Shown here: in pieces, positions 50,160 through 58,497 of the stretch | How the letters are laid out: every line of letters starts with the position of its first letter | Numbering within the stretch: the stretch's first letter is position 1 | Source of the DNA: G963678095 sp963678095 | Lineage (GTDB): Bacteria; Bacillota; Negativicutes; Selenomonadales; Selenomonadaceae | DNA length: 64,000 bases | NCBI GenBank assembly: GCA_963678095.2 | Contig: OY782746.1 | Span: 744,001 to 808,000, forward strand | Direction of reading: 5' to 3' | The notes under the pieces: generated by a model | Databases searched by the model: none | Seen by the model: only the letters and a program-made list of their open reading frames with translations | Told to the model about the DNA's origin: nothing | Made by a program: the position numbers and the translations under genes

Positions 50160-50235
50160 TGGCTCCTTGAGTAGGACTCGAACCTACGACCGATCGGTTA
50201 ACAGCCGATTGCTCTACCAACTGAGCTATCAAGGA
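50160..50235 (-). tRNA. tRNA-Asn (GTT)
   Basis: Cloverleaf with acceptor TCCTTGA/TCAAGGA, anticodon loop CTGTTAA giving GTT, T-loop GGTTCGAGTCC, discriminator G and encoded CCA. All stems pair. It is the first gene after the consensus promoter at 50254-50282 and is cotranscribed with the CAT tRNA 12 bases below. Confidence 0.96.
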
Positions 50236-50253
50236 ATATTGCCAACATCAAAT

Positions 50254-50282
50254 ATTATACATAACAGCAGCGAACTTGTCAA
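50254..50282 (-). promoter_or_regulatory. consensus promoter of the tRNA operon
   Basis: Minus strand: TTGACA (50277-50282), 17 bases, TATAAT (50254-50259). It lies between the rpoD stop and tRNA-Asn. A full consensus match suits stable RNA genes. Confidence 0.92.
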
Positions 50283-50297
50283 TAAGGATTTTCCCTT

Positions 50298-51410
50298 TTA
50301 TTCCAGGAAATCTTTCAGTTTCTTGCTGCGACTCGGATGACGCAATTTACGCAGGGCTTTAGCCTCAATCTGGCGGATGCGTTCGCGAGTAACGCCAAAG
50401 TTCTGACCGACTTCTTCCAAGGTTCTTGCGCGTCCGTCATCAAGTCCAAAGCGAAGGCGCAGGACTTTCTCTTCTCGCGGGGTAAGTGTTTCGAGAACTT
50501 CTTCCAACTGTTCCTTCAGCAGCATAAAAGAGGCTGCTTCCGCCGGTGCCGGTGCATCCTGGTCTTCAATAAAATCACCAAGATGTGAATCTTCTTCCTC
50601 ACCAATCGGTGTTTCAAGCGAAACAGGCTCCTGGGCAATCTTCATAATTTCCCGCACGCGATCAACGGTGATTTCCATCTCTTTGGCAATTTCTTCCGGT
50701 GCCGGTTCGCGGCCAAGTTCCTGTAACAATTGCCGCGATACGCGAATCAATTTATTGATCGTTTCAACCATATGAACCGGTATGCGAATCGTACGGGCCT
50801 GGTCAGCAATAGCACGCGTGATGGCCTGACGAATCCACCAGGTAGCATACGTACTAAACTTATAACCCTTATTGTAGTCAAATTTCTCTACAGCCTTTAT
50901 CAGACCGAGATTTCCTTCCTGTATCAGATCAAGAAACAGCATGCCACGGCCGACATAGCGTTTGGCAATACTGACAACAAGGCGCAGGTTTGCTTCTGCC
51001 AGCCTTTTTTGTGCTTCTTCATCGCCCTCTTCCATGCGTTTTGCCAGGAAAATTTCTTCTTCCGCAGTCAGGAGTGGTACTCGGCCAATTTCCTTTAAAT
51101 ACATTCTGACCGGATCGTCAATGTTGATACCTTCTGGAATACTCAGATCAATATCGACTTCTTCCCCTTTTTCGATATCTTCTTCATCATTGTTTTGTTC
51201 ATGTGAGGTATCAACAATGTCTATTCCTTTTTTACTGAACGCTTCATACAAATCATCAATTTCATCCGGCGTCATGTCTTCGGCCTGCAACGCTTCGACA
51301 ATCTCTCCATATGTCAGCACGCCGCCGCTTTTTTTCCCTTTTTTCAGGAGCTTTAAAACAATATCCGAACTTTGCGATGCTACTGCCTCTGCTTTTTTCT
51401 TCTCGGCCAT
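50298..51410 (-). CDS. rpoD: primary RNA polymerase sigma factor RpoD (SigA)
   Basis: Housekeeping sigma-70 factor. The 370 residues have region 1.1-like acidic start (GEIVEALQAEDMTPDEIDDL), 1.2 (DPVRMYLKEIGRVPLLTAEE), 2.1-2.4 (AKRMEEGDEEAQKRLAEANL, FSTYATWWIRQAITRAIADQ), 3 (HMVETINKLIRVSRQLLQEL) and 4.2 (NFGVTRERIRQIEAKALRKL). The size is that of Bacillus SigA (371). It follows dnaG, the classic macromolecular synthesis operon without rpsU. A sigma-H-like promoter lies inside the dnaG end, just upstream. Confidence 0.98.
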   Translation of the reverse strand: MAEKKKAEAVASQSSDIVLKLLKKGKKSGGVLTYGEIVEALQAEDMTPDEIDDLYEAFSKKGIDIVDTSHEQNNDEEDIEKGEEVDIDLSIPEGINIDDPVRMYLKEIGRVPLLTAEEEIFLAKRMEEGDEEAQKRLAEANLRLVVSIAKRYVGRGMLFLDLIQEGNLGLIKAVEKFDYNKGYKFSTYATWWIRQAITRAIADQARTIRIPVHMVETINKLIRVSRQLLQELGREPAPEEIAKEMEITVDRVREIMKIAQEPVSLETPIGEEEDSHLGDFIEDQDAPAPAEAASFMLLKEQLEEVLETLTPREEKVLRLRFGLDDGRARTLEEVGQNFGVTRERIRQIEAKALRKLRHPSRSKKLKDFLE

Positions 51411-51459
51411 TTACATGCCTCCTTTCTGTATATTCATTGCTATACAACCATACTTCATT

Positions 51460-53247
51460 TTATAATTCGTTAATTTCATTTTTAATTCGCTGGCTTTCTG
51501 CAAGTTCCTGCAAAAAACCTTCATCCCCCATACGCTCTAATTCATCTGCCCGCAGCCGATGTTCTTCATATAATTGCTTTAAATACGATAACCGGATTGT
51601 TCGGACACAGTCATCAAACAGTTGCAGCTTATCCTCCGGACCGAATTCTTCAACAAGGCAACGCGAAAGCTCTGCACCTGCCTCCGGACTCAGGATCTGT
51701 GATGCTGCAACATCGTCCATTTTGCTCTCATCCCCGCCGCTGTCGGCGATAAATTGTAAAATTTCATGATGGAGTTTATTTTGCACTTCCTCCACCCTGA
51801 GTTGTGCCTGGGCATAGCCAAGCACAGAAGGTTCCAGCCATAATGTCTTTATGATATATCTGCCCGCCCGCAAGATCGCATTATCTACGCGTTTGACCGC
51901 AAATCGCATGCCGACACGCGCAGGTTCTGCTTGATGCTGTTTTTTACCGGAAAAATTTTGCAGTTCGCTGCGAATAACCCCTTCATCAATACTGAGTACC
52001 TGCGATATGCGGGCAATATAGGCATTGAGCTCCACTGCATTGTTTAGTTCCGCCAAAATCGGCAGTATTTCATTGAGCACCTTGACCTTGCCCTCAAGCG
52101 CTGTGTAATCAGCGCTGGCAAGCGCATGCCTGAGCCGGTACTCCACTAACGGCAAAGCATTTTTGATCAAAGTGCGAAATTCGTCAGCTCCATGCCGACG
52201 AATAAATTCATCCGGATCCTTGCCGTCAGGCAACATGATAACCTTCACACTGGCGCCTGTTTCGCGTACAATCGACAACGCGCGGATCGTAGCATTTTGC
52301 CCAGCGCTGTCGCTATCATAGGCAAAATAAAGCTCGGATGCATAGCGCAAAAGCTTTTTGCACTGTTCAATGGTAAAAGCCGTCCCCAAAGAAGCTGCGA
52401 CATTTTCTATGCCGTGGCTATATACGGCAATCGCATCCATATAGCCCTCAACAACAATGGCATAACCTGCCTCTTTTATCGCCCGCTGTGACTGGTCAAG
52501 GCCAAACAGCAGCCGACGCTTGTTAAACAGGACAGTCTCCGGGGAATTTAAGTATTTAGGCTGGCTGTCATCGAGAACCCGGCCGCCAAAGCCACAAACC
52601 CGTCCACGCTCATCGCTGATCGGAATAATGACCCGGTTGCGAAAACGGTCATAAAAGCCGCCCGACTGACGCTCCGCTACCAGACCAGCTTCAACGAGTA
52701 GTTCCGCAGAAATGCCCCGTTGACTAAAAGCAGCCAGCAGCTTGTCCCAGGCTGGCGGTGCATATCCCAGACGAAACTTTTCAATGACCTCATCGCTGAT
52801 ACCCCGCTGGCGAAAATATGCTAACGCCGGAGCACCGTACTTAGTTCTTGTAAGGCAGTTATGAAAAAAATCACGGGCCATCTCATGTATCCGTCGCAGA
52901 TCTGCCGTTTTTTGTTCCTGCAGAATTTCCTGTTCCGTTCGTTCACGCTGCGGCAGATCAATATTGAGCCGTTCTGCCTGCAGCTTGACCGCTTCAAAAT
53001 ACGAGATGTTTTCCACGAGTGAAATAAACTTAAATACATTGCCACCTGCATGACAGCCAAAACAATAAAAAAAGCCTTGTTCCGGCACAACAGAAAAAGA
53101 CGGCGTATTCTCATTATGAAACGGACAGCAGCCCCAGTAACGGCCGCCTTTCTTTTTCATCGTCACATAGCCGGAAACCGTTGCTAAAATATCTGATTGT
53201 GAGCGCACACGTTGTATAAACTCATCATAATCTCTATTGCCCTTCAT
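51460..53247 (-). CDS. dnaG: DNA primase
   Basis: Makes RNA primers at the replication fork. The 595 residues show an N-terminal zinc ribbon (YWGCCPFHNENTPSFSV, FYCFGCHAGGN), the RNA polymerase domain with KFRLGYAPPAWDKLLAAF and CGFGGRVLDDSQPKYLNSPE, the TOPRIM part (VVEGYMDAIAVYSHGIENVA, YFAYDSDSAGQNATIRALSI) and a C-terminal helicase-binding domain. ATG 53247 is preferred, with AAAGGTG eight bases upstream; a GTG three codons earlier overlaps that site. The gene leads rpoD by 49 bases. Confidence 0.97.
   Translation of the reverse strand: MKGNRDYDEFIQRVRSQSDILATVSGYVTMKKKGGRYWGCCPFHNENTPSFSVVPEQGFFYCFGCHAGGNVFKFISLVENISYFEAVKLQAERLNIDLPQRERTEQEILQEQKTADLRRIHEMARDFFHNCLTRTKYGAPALAYFRQRGISDEVIEKFRLGYAPPAWDKLLAAFSQRGISAELLVEAGLVAERQSGGFYDRFRNRVIIPISDERGRVCGFGGRVLDDSQPKYLNSPETVLFNKRRLLFGLDQSQRAIKEAGYAIVVEGYMDAIAVYSHGIENVAASLGTAFTIEQCKKLLRYASELYFAYDSDSAGQNATIRALSIVRETGASVKVIMLPDGKDPDEFIRRHGADEFRTLIKNALPLVEYRLRHALASADYTALEGKVKVLNEILPILAELNNAVELNAYIARISQVLSIDEGVIRSELQNFSGKKQHQAEPARVGMRFAVKRVDNAILRAGRYIIKTLWLEPSVLGYAQAQLRVEEVQNKLHHEILQFIADSGGDESKMDDVAASQILSPEAGAELSRCLVEEFGPEDKLQLFDDCVRTIRLSYLKQLYEEHRLRADELERMGDEGFLQELAESQRIKNEINEL
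51484..51511 (-). promoter_or_regulatory. sigma-H-type promoter inside dnaG, upstream of rpoD
   Basis: Minus strand: GCAGGAACT (51503-51511), an 11-base spacer, AGCGAATT (51484-51491), within the last ten codons of dnaG. The start site would lie about 65 bases before rpoD. In Bacillus subtilis the rpoD operon is known to have a sigma-H promoter, which supports the reading. Confidence 0.6.
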
Positions 53248-53314
53248 CAAGTTCACCTTTCATCGCGCTCTTCTTACCCGACCAACGTCTTAGAAGAAAT
53301 AAACACCTAAGCTA

Positions 53315-53342
53315 AATTCGCTGTATCTTATCGATTTCCTTC
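53315..53342 (-). promoter_or_regulatory. sigma-H-type promoter upstream of dnaG
   Basis: Minus strand: GAAGGAAAT (53334-53342), an 11-base spacer, AGCGAATT (53315-53322), a full match to the Bacillus sigma-H pattern. The start site would be near 53308, about 60 bases before dnaG. Confidence 0.62.
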
Positions 53343-53414
53343 TTTTAAAATAAAAATTTTAATAATGCAGCGCCAGCCCGCCTTTCCCCTATTTAAAATA
53401 ATTTTTCAATCCCA

Positions 53415-53443
53415 TATATATGATATTCCCTATAAATCGTCAA
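53415..53443 (-). promoter_or_regulatory. sigma-A-type promoter of dnaG-rpoD
   Basis: Minus strand: TTGACG (53438-53443), 17 bases, TATATA (53415-53420). It lies some 100 bases above the sigma-H-type site. Dual promoters would allow expression in growth and in stationary phase. Nothing else is seen in the 289-base gap except a weak hairpin near dgt. Confidence 0.7.
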
Positions 53444-53487
53444 TATCCTTTTTCCTATTGACAAAGTTTTAAAAATTTGCTGTTTAC

Positions 53488-53507
53488 AAAAAAAAGCAAT
53501 TTTGCTT
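53488..53507 (-). terminator. weak terminator after dgt
   Basis: AAGCAA and TTGCTT pair on the minus strand with a very short loop, followed by seven T, about 30 bases below the dgt stop. The short A-T-rich stem suggests partial termination. Confidence 0.5.
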
Positions 53508-53536
53508 AAAAACAAGGAGAAATCAACGAAAAAACC

Positions 53537-54538
53537 TTATTTATTGACCATAATCCCCACCGGCGGCATTAAGAGTTCGCGAAACAACTGCACAGCATAG
53601 CTGTCTGTGAGTCCGGCAATATAATCCGTGACCGTCGTTTCCTTCCCCCATATTTTACTGCGCTGCAAAAACTCCTCCGGCAACGCCGAAAAATTCTTCA
53701 AGTAATAGCGGTAAAGCTGCTCAATCACAAACATCGCCTGTTCCCGCTCTTTTTCCAGTGCCTGGGAATGATAAATTCGTTCAAACATGAACTTACGAAA
53801 CAGCTGCATCACTTCGTTCACTGCCGGCGAAAACACAATATCACCCGCCGCTTCCGACGCTATAATCATATCCGATACCATCGTCGTTATCATCGATGAG
53901 GTGTTACAGCCAAAATTCTGCTGGACCAGCGGTGGTAAATCCCCGGCTTGCAGCAGCCCCGCCCGCAGACTGTCGTCATAATCATGACAAAGGTAGGCAA
54001 TACGATCGGCCGTACGAACGATTCTTCCCTCGAGCGTAACCGGCAGTCCCGGCCCTGAATGATGGAGAATTCCGTCTTCAACGGCAGCGGTCAAATTCAG
54101 GCCCTGTCCGCCCTTTTCCAAAAAACGGACAACCCGCAGGCTCTGCTCATTATGAAAAAAATGTCCTGTCAGCCGGTTCATAACGCCTTCTCCGGCATGA
54201 CCAAAGGGGGTATGTCCTACATCATGGCCAAGTGCCACCGCTTCCGTCAGGTCTTCATTGAGGCGCAGGCCCCTGGCAATTGTCCGAGCAATCTGTGATA
54301 CCTCAAGGCTATGCGTCATGCGTGTTCGATAATGATCGCCAGATACAATGTATACCTGCGTCTTGTGCTTGAGTCGGCGAAATGCCTTACAATGCAAAAT
54401 CCGGTCACGGTCCCGCTGATATTCCGTCCGAAACGGACACGCAGTTTCTGGTTGCGCGCGCCGACTGTCACTACTTTTTGCCGCCAGCGGTGATAAAAAC
54501 TGTTCCTCTATGGCCTCACTGCGTTCTCGTATGTTCAT
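53537..54538 (-). CDS. dgt: deoxyguanosinetriphosphate triphosphohydrolase-like HD protein
   Basis: HD-domain enzyme that removes triphosphate from dNTPs. The 333 residues contain the H...HD...D set: RMTHSLEVSQIARTIARGLR with the first His, EAVALGHDVGHTPFGHAGEG with the HD pair, and TADRIAYLCHDYDDSLRAGL with the last Asp. It belongs to the dGTPase type 2 group, shorter than the E. coli enzyme of about 505 residues. ATG 54538 has GGGGATC upstream; the frame opens 19 codons earlier without one. It sits above dnaG, as seen in some other Firmicutes. Substrate range is not predictable. Confidence 0.9.
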   Translation of the reverse strand: MNIRERSEAIEEQFLSPLAAKSSDSRRAQPETACPFRTEYQRDRDRILHCKAFRRLKHKTQVYIVSGDHYRTRMTHSLEVSQIARTIARGLRLNEDLTEAVALGHDVGHTPFGHAGEGVMNRLTGHFFHNEQSLRVVRFLEKGGQGLNLTAAVEDGILHHSGPGLPVTLEGRIVRTADRIAYLCHDYDDSLRAGLLQAGDLPPLVQQNFGCNTSSMITTMVSDMIIASEAAGDIVFSPAVNEVMQLFRKFMFERIYHSQALEKEREQAMFVIEQLYRYYLKNFSALPEEFLQRSKIWGKETTVTDYIAGLTDSYAVQLFRELLMPPVGIMVNK

Positions 54539-54636
54539 TTCTTGATCCCCGCCTTTTTTACTCTCTGTATTGCTTATTCGCCAAACACACCGCATCTCCC
54601 CTGCTCGCAGTACTTTTTTTTTACAGCACGATTTGT

Positions 54637-54642
54637 TATAAT
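54637..54642 (+). promoter_or_regulatory. extended -10 promoter of the OstA-like gene
   Basis: Plus strand TATAAT preceded by TGT (extended -10); the position of the -35 holds only a T-run. The start site would be near 54649, about 40 bases before the ATG. Confidence 0.65.
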
Positions 54643-54690
54643 AAAAGTAGCAACAACCGTTGCGATTTTATGAATAAAGGAGTTCAACCC

Positions 54691-55176
54691 ATGAAAATAA
54701 AGAACATCTTTGCCTTGTGCCTTACAACCGCTCTGCTGGTTTTTACAAGCACAATGGCCTTGGCGGCCAGGCCCTCCATTACCTCAGACTCGAATTATCT
54801 GGATATTAATACCGGCCGCTATATCCTCGAGGGGCATGTCCGCATCGAAACCGATTCCCGCATCATCACAGCCGATAATGCGCAGGTTAATATCACCTCT
54901 TTCGAGGTCTGGGGACAGGGAAATATCACCGTACTGCAAGACGATATCACCTTTACTGGCGACAGCGTCTATGTAAACGGCAACAACAAAACCGCCCAGA
55001 TCGACGGCGGTGTCAGTCTGCATCGTGAGGGTCTGGCCATCACAGCCGACAGCACCACGTATAACTGGAGTACAAAAATTGCCGACTTCCACAAAAACGT
55101 GCATGTAAAAAAGGATGGCAGTGAGTTTTCCACCGACCAGCTTCATTACAATGTTCCGGAAAACCTCATCCTCTGA
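54691..55176 (+). CDS. OstA/LptA-family periplasmic protein
   Basis: The 161-residue product has a signal peptide (NIFALCLTTALLVFTSTMAL, cleavage after ALAA) followed by the OstA N-terminal domain of repeated beta turns: SDSNYLDINTGRYILEGHVR, SRIITADNAQVNI and KTAQIDGGVSLHREGLAITA. LptA proteins bridge lipopolysaccharide across the periplasm, so this marks an outer membrane. It is a little shorter than E. coli LptA (about 185). AAAGGAG precedes the ATG. It stands alone on the plus strand, with its own promoter and terminator, away from any lptB, lptC or kds gene, so it may be a second paralogue. Confidence 0.85.
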   Translation: MKIKNIFALCLTTALLVFTSTMALAARPSITSDSNYLDINTGRYILEGHVRIETDSRIITADNAQVNITSFEVWGQGNITVLQDDITFTGDSVYVNGNNKTAQIDGGVSLHREGLAITADSTTYNWSTKIADFHKNVHVKKDGSEFSTDQLHYNVPENLIL

Positions 55177-55187
55177 TTATAAAAGCA

Positions 55188-55226
55188 AAAATATCCGTCG
55201 CAAACTGCGACGGATATTTTTATTTC
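55188..55226. terminator. bidirectional terminator between the OstA-like gene and glyS
   Basis: AAAATATCCGTCGCA (55188-55202) pairs perfectly with TGCGACGGATATTTT (55206-55220) around AAC, with T-runs on both strands. It ends two converging genes. Confidence 0.93.
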
Positions 55227-55246
55227 TTTAAGAAAAACCTGTTTTA

Positions 55247-57307
55247 TCAGACCTGAACAATTTTGCTGAAATCGGCAATCCGGCCGACAAGCTCTGTAAT
55301 TGCCTTGAGCAGTCCCAAACGATTGTTTTTAATTTCTTCCTGCTTATCCATAACCATTACAGCAGCAAAGAAAGCATCGATCGGGGCAGCCAGGTCAGAG
55401 AGTGCATCCAATGCTCCCGTGAAATCACTGCCATCAATCAGGCTTTCCAGCGCTGCGGCAGCCGAAGTATAGGCCTGATACAGAGCCGTTTCCTCAGCTG
55501 TGACAAACAAGTCCGGATTGACCTGGGCACTGGCAGAGTTTTTAGCAAGATTGCCAACCCTGACAAAGGCCTGAATGGATTTGGCCATAGCAGCTTTGCC
55601 AACCTCGACATTAACAGCCCCTGCCCGCAAATAAACCGCATAGCTGTCATCAACATCTTCAAGGACACTGTCAATAACATCATAACGAATCCCGGCATCA
55701 CTGAGGATGTTTTTAAGGCGCAGGCGAATAAATTCTGCTACCTCAGACTGCAGCTTCACGCGGGCCGAAGGATCCGTAATCCCCAATAGATCCATCGATT
55801 TTTCAACAACAGCCGACAGACGCAGGCTGCATTTTGCATCAAGCAGCGAATTGACCAGTCCCAGGGCCTGACGGCGCAGGGCAAAAGGATCCTGTGACCC
55901 TGTAGGGATACGACCACGGCTAAAGGTTGCGACCATATTGTCGAGTTTATCCGCTATGCTGACGAGCCTTCCCGCCACAGTTCCTGGCAGTTCAGCCCCG
56001 GCAAAGCGTGGCATATAATGCTCATAAATCGCCGTAGCTACAGCTTCCCCTTCACCATCAAGCAATGCGTATTCACGGCCCATAATACCCTGCAGTTCCG
56101 TGAATTCACAGACCATGCCGGTAACCAGATCCGCCTTTGCCAGTTTTGCCGCCCGTCTGGCCGTTGCAATATCTTCCGGCAAGGCATCAATGCTCTCACC
56201 AATAAATGCCGCCAGTGCTTCAAGGCGAAGACTCTTATCGTAAATAGTCCCCAGCCCCTCTTGGAACACAACTGTTTTTAGCTTTTCCAAATAATCCGCC
56301 AACGGCTTTTTCCGATCTTCATCAAAGAAGAATTGGGCATCGGCAAGTCTGGCCCGGAGCACGCGCTCATTGCCATGCTGTACAATTTCCAGATGTTCAC
56401 GGCTGCCATTGCGTACCGTTATAAAGAGGGGCATCAACTTTCCGGCTGCATCAAGCACTGGGAAATAGCGTTGGTGCTCGCGCATCGGTGTAATAACCGT
56501 TTCCGGCGGCAATTGCAGATATTTTTCTTCAAAACTGCCGCACAGCGCCGTAGGATATTCAACAAGGTAGACAACCTCCTCGAGCAGTTCCTCGGTGATT
56601 TCAGCCCGGCCACCTTTGGCCGCCGCCAATTCTTCAATCTGCTGGCGGATCAACTCGCGGCGTTCCTGTTGATCAACAATGATAAATTCTTTTTTCAGTG
56701 CAGCTTCGTAATTGGTTGCGCATTCAATCACAAACTCCTCGTGACCCAAGAAACGATGTCCGCGGGAGTGTTTGCCGCTTTTTACTTCCGCCACAGTGAA
56801 ATCAATGACTTTCTCATCGAGCAAGGCTACAATCCAGCGAATCGGACGAACAAATTTAAAATCAAGATCTGCCCAGCGCATGTTTTTAGGGAAATTCAGC
56901 CCCGTAATCAGCTCCGGCAGCACAGTCGCCAGCAGCCCTTCCGTCTCCCGGCCAGCCTCATGAACGATCGCATATACGTAACCATCTTTGACAATAAGAT
57001 CCTTGGGGTCTATCTTTTGCCCTCGCGCAAAACCGACCGCAGCCTTTGTCGGCTCGCCGTTTTCATCAAAAGCAATCGCCAGTGACGGCCCCCTGTTTTC
57101 ACTTTCAACATCAGCCTGCCGGCCAGCTAATCCTTTTATCAGCAAGGCACTGCGACGCGGCGTTCCGAAAGTGCGGATATCCTCATATGAAAGGCGTAGT
57201 TCCTTTAGTTTTTCGGCCGCATTTTCCTTGAGCTGGGCCAAAATCCCCGGCATAAAATGTGCCGGAACCTCTTCCGTACCTATTTCCAATAATAAATCTT
57301 TGCTCAT
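55247..57307 (-). CDS. glyS: glycyl-tRNA synthetase beta subunit
   Basis: Beta chain of the tetrameric (alpha2beta2) bacterial enzyme; it carries tRNA recognition and HD-like domains. The 686 residues begin LLLEIGTEEVPAHFMPGILA and include GTPRRSALLIKGLAGRQADV, MREHQRYFPVLDAAGKLMPL, RVLRARLADAQFFFDEDRKK and SIADKLDNMVATFSRGRIPT, all typical. A C-terminal DALR anticodon-binding part is present. The start overlaps the glyQ stop by four bases. Confidence 0.97.
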   Translation of the reverse strand: MSKDLLLEIGTEEVPAHFMPGILAQLKENAAEKLKELRLSYEDIRTFGTPRRSALLIKGLAGRQADVESENRGPSLAIAFDENGEPTKAAVGFARGQKIDPKDLIVKDGYVYAIVHEAGRETEGLLATVLPELITGLNFPKNMRWADLDFKFVRPIRWIVALLDEKVIDFTVAEVKSGKHSRGHRFLGHEEFVIECATNYEAALKKEFIIVDQQERRELIRQQIEELAAAKGGRAEITEELLEEVVYLVEYPTALCGSFEEKYLQLPPETVITPMREHQRYFPVLDAAGKLMPLFITVRNGSREHLEIVQHGNERVLRARLADAQFFFDEDRKKPLADYLEKLKTVVFQEGLGTIYDKSLRLEALAAFIGESIDALPEDIATARRAAKLAKADLVTGMVCEFTELQGIMGREYALLDGEGEAVATAIYEHYMPRFAGAELPGTVAGRLVSIADKLDNMVATFSRGRIPTGSQDPFALRRQALGLVNSLLDAKCSLRLSAVVEKSMDLLGITDPSARVKLQSEVAEFIRLRLKNILSDAGIRYDVIDSVLEDVDDSYAVYLRAGAVNVEVGKAAMAKSIQAFVRVGNLAKNSASAQVNPDLFVTAEETALYQAYTSAAAALESLIDGSDFTGALDALSDLAAPIDAFFAAVMVMDKQEEIKNNRLGLLKAITELVGRIADFSKIVQV

Positions 57308-58185
57308 GCCTTTTTACCTCCCTTTAACATCGGATAGCCAAGTTCCTCTCGCTGCTTCAAATAACACTGGGCACAGAGGCGAGCAAGATTGCGGACGCGT
57401 CCGATAAATGCCGTACGCTCAGAAACGCTGATCGCGCCCCGGGCGTCGAGCAGGTTAAATGCATGGGAACATTTCAGCACATAATCATATGCCGGATGTA
57501 CATAGCCGAGATCGATGATGCGGACAGCTTCTTTTTCGTATTTTTCAAACAGATCAAACAAGAGCGCCGTATCGGCCAGCTCAAAATTATAAGCAGATTG
57601 CTCATATTCGTTCTGGTGAAAAATATCCCCATACGTATAGCCTTCCGTCCATTCAATATCGTATACGTTTTCCTTTCCCTGGATGTACATCGCCAGGCGT
57701 TCAAGACCATACGTAATTTCAGAAGCCACCGGTTTCACGTCGACGCTGCCTACCTGCTGGAAATACGTAAACTGCGTAATTTCCATACCGTCAAGCCATA
57801 CTTCCCAGCCAAGGCCCCAGGCACCAAGGGTCGGCGATTCCCAGTTATCTTCAACAAAGCGAATATCATGTTCTGCGGCCCGGATACCAAGTTTTTCAAG
57901 ACTGGCCAGATATAATTCCTGGATATTATCCGGAGATGGTTTCATGATCACCTGAAACTGATGGTGCTGAAACAGTCGATTCGGATTATCGCCATAGCGG
58001 CCATCAGCCGGACGGCGCGATGGCTCTACATACGCCACATGCCACGGCTCCGGGCCTAAAACGCGCAGAAATGTCGACGGATTCATGGTTCCGGCCCCTT
58101 TTTCCACATCATACGCCTGCCCTAAAATACAACCCTGCTCAGCCCAAAACTGCTGCAAAGTCAAAATAATGTCCTGAAACTTCAT
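57304..58185 (-). CDS. glyQ: glycyl-tRNA synthetase alpha subunit
   Basis: Catalytic chain that forms glycyl adenylate. The 293 residues show the family start KFQDIILTLQQFWAEQGCIL, the segment AYVEPSRRPADGRYGDNPNR, WGLGWEVWLDGMEITQFTYF and TYGLERLAMYIQGKENVYDI (motifs of the class II core). A length of about 290-300 is normal. It is the first gene after the T-box leader and is coupled to glyS. The T-box tells that it responds to uncharged tRNA-Gly. Confidence 0.98.
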   Translation of the reverse strand: MKFQDIILTLQQFWAEQGCILGQAYDVEKGAGTMNPSTFLRVLGPEPWHVAYVEPSRRPADGRYGDNPNRLFQHHQFQVIMKPSPDNIQELYLASLEKLGIRAAEHDIRFVEDNWESPTLGAWGLGWEVWLDGMEITQFTYFQQVGSVDVKPVASEITYGLERLAMYIQGKENVYDIEWTEGYTYGDIFHQNEYEQSAYNFELADTALLFDLFEKYEKEAVRIIDLGYVHPAYDYVLKCSHAFNLLDARGAISVSERTAFIGRVRNLARLCAQCYLKQREELGYPMLKGGKKA

Positions 58186-58221
58186 AAGAATTTTACCTCC
58201 TTAAATTTCGGAATCGCAAAT

Positions 58222-58450
58222 AAAAAATCCCGTCCCTGTAACAAATCATGTTACAGGGACGGGATATACTTTCCCGCGGTTCCACCCTGATTGGCTTGCG
58301 CCCACCTCAATCATTTGTGAGTTTTACTTGCCGTTATGGCTTTCCTCTCACTGCTCCGAAATGCCTCTCACTCCCTATAGCAGTCTCACACTGTCACCGC
58401 CTCGCTTTTTGCAGGAGCTACTCTTTTCTTCATCGCATAAATACTTGCAT
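58222..58450 (-). ncRNA. T-box riboswitch controlling glyQS
   Basis: The minus-strand leader has the T-box AGGGTGGAACCGCGGG (58273-58288), which pairs with the tRNA acceptor end, and a strong terminator (ATCCCGTCCCTGTAAC pairs with GTTACAGGGACGGGAT, 58227-58265, then T-run). Stem I upstream contains GAGAGGCATTTC, whose GGC (58363-58365) is the likely glycine specifier codon. When tRNA-Gly is uncharged, the antiterminator forms and glyQS is read. Confidence 0.93.
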
Positions 58451-58452
58451 TC

Positions 58453-58481
58453 AGTTTAGCAAATCTCCCCGATATTGTCAA
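58453..58481 (-). promoter_or_regulatory. sigma-A promoter of the glyQS T-box transcript
   Basis: Minus strand: TTGACA (58476-58481), 17 bases, TAAACT (58453-58458). It lies between the recO stop and stem I. The start site would be near 58446. Confidence 0.88.
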
Positions 58482-58497
58482 TTGCAAAAAACAACTG

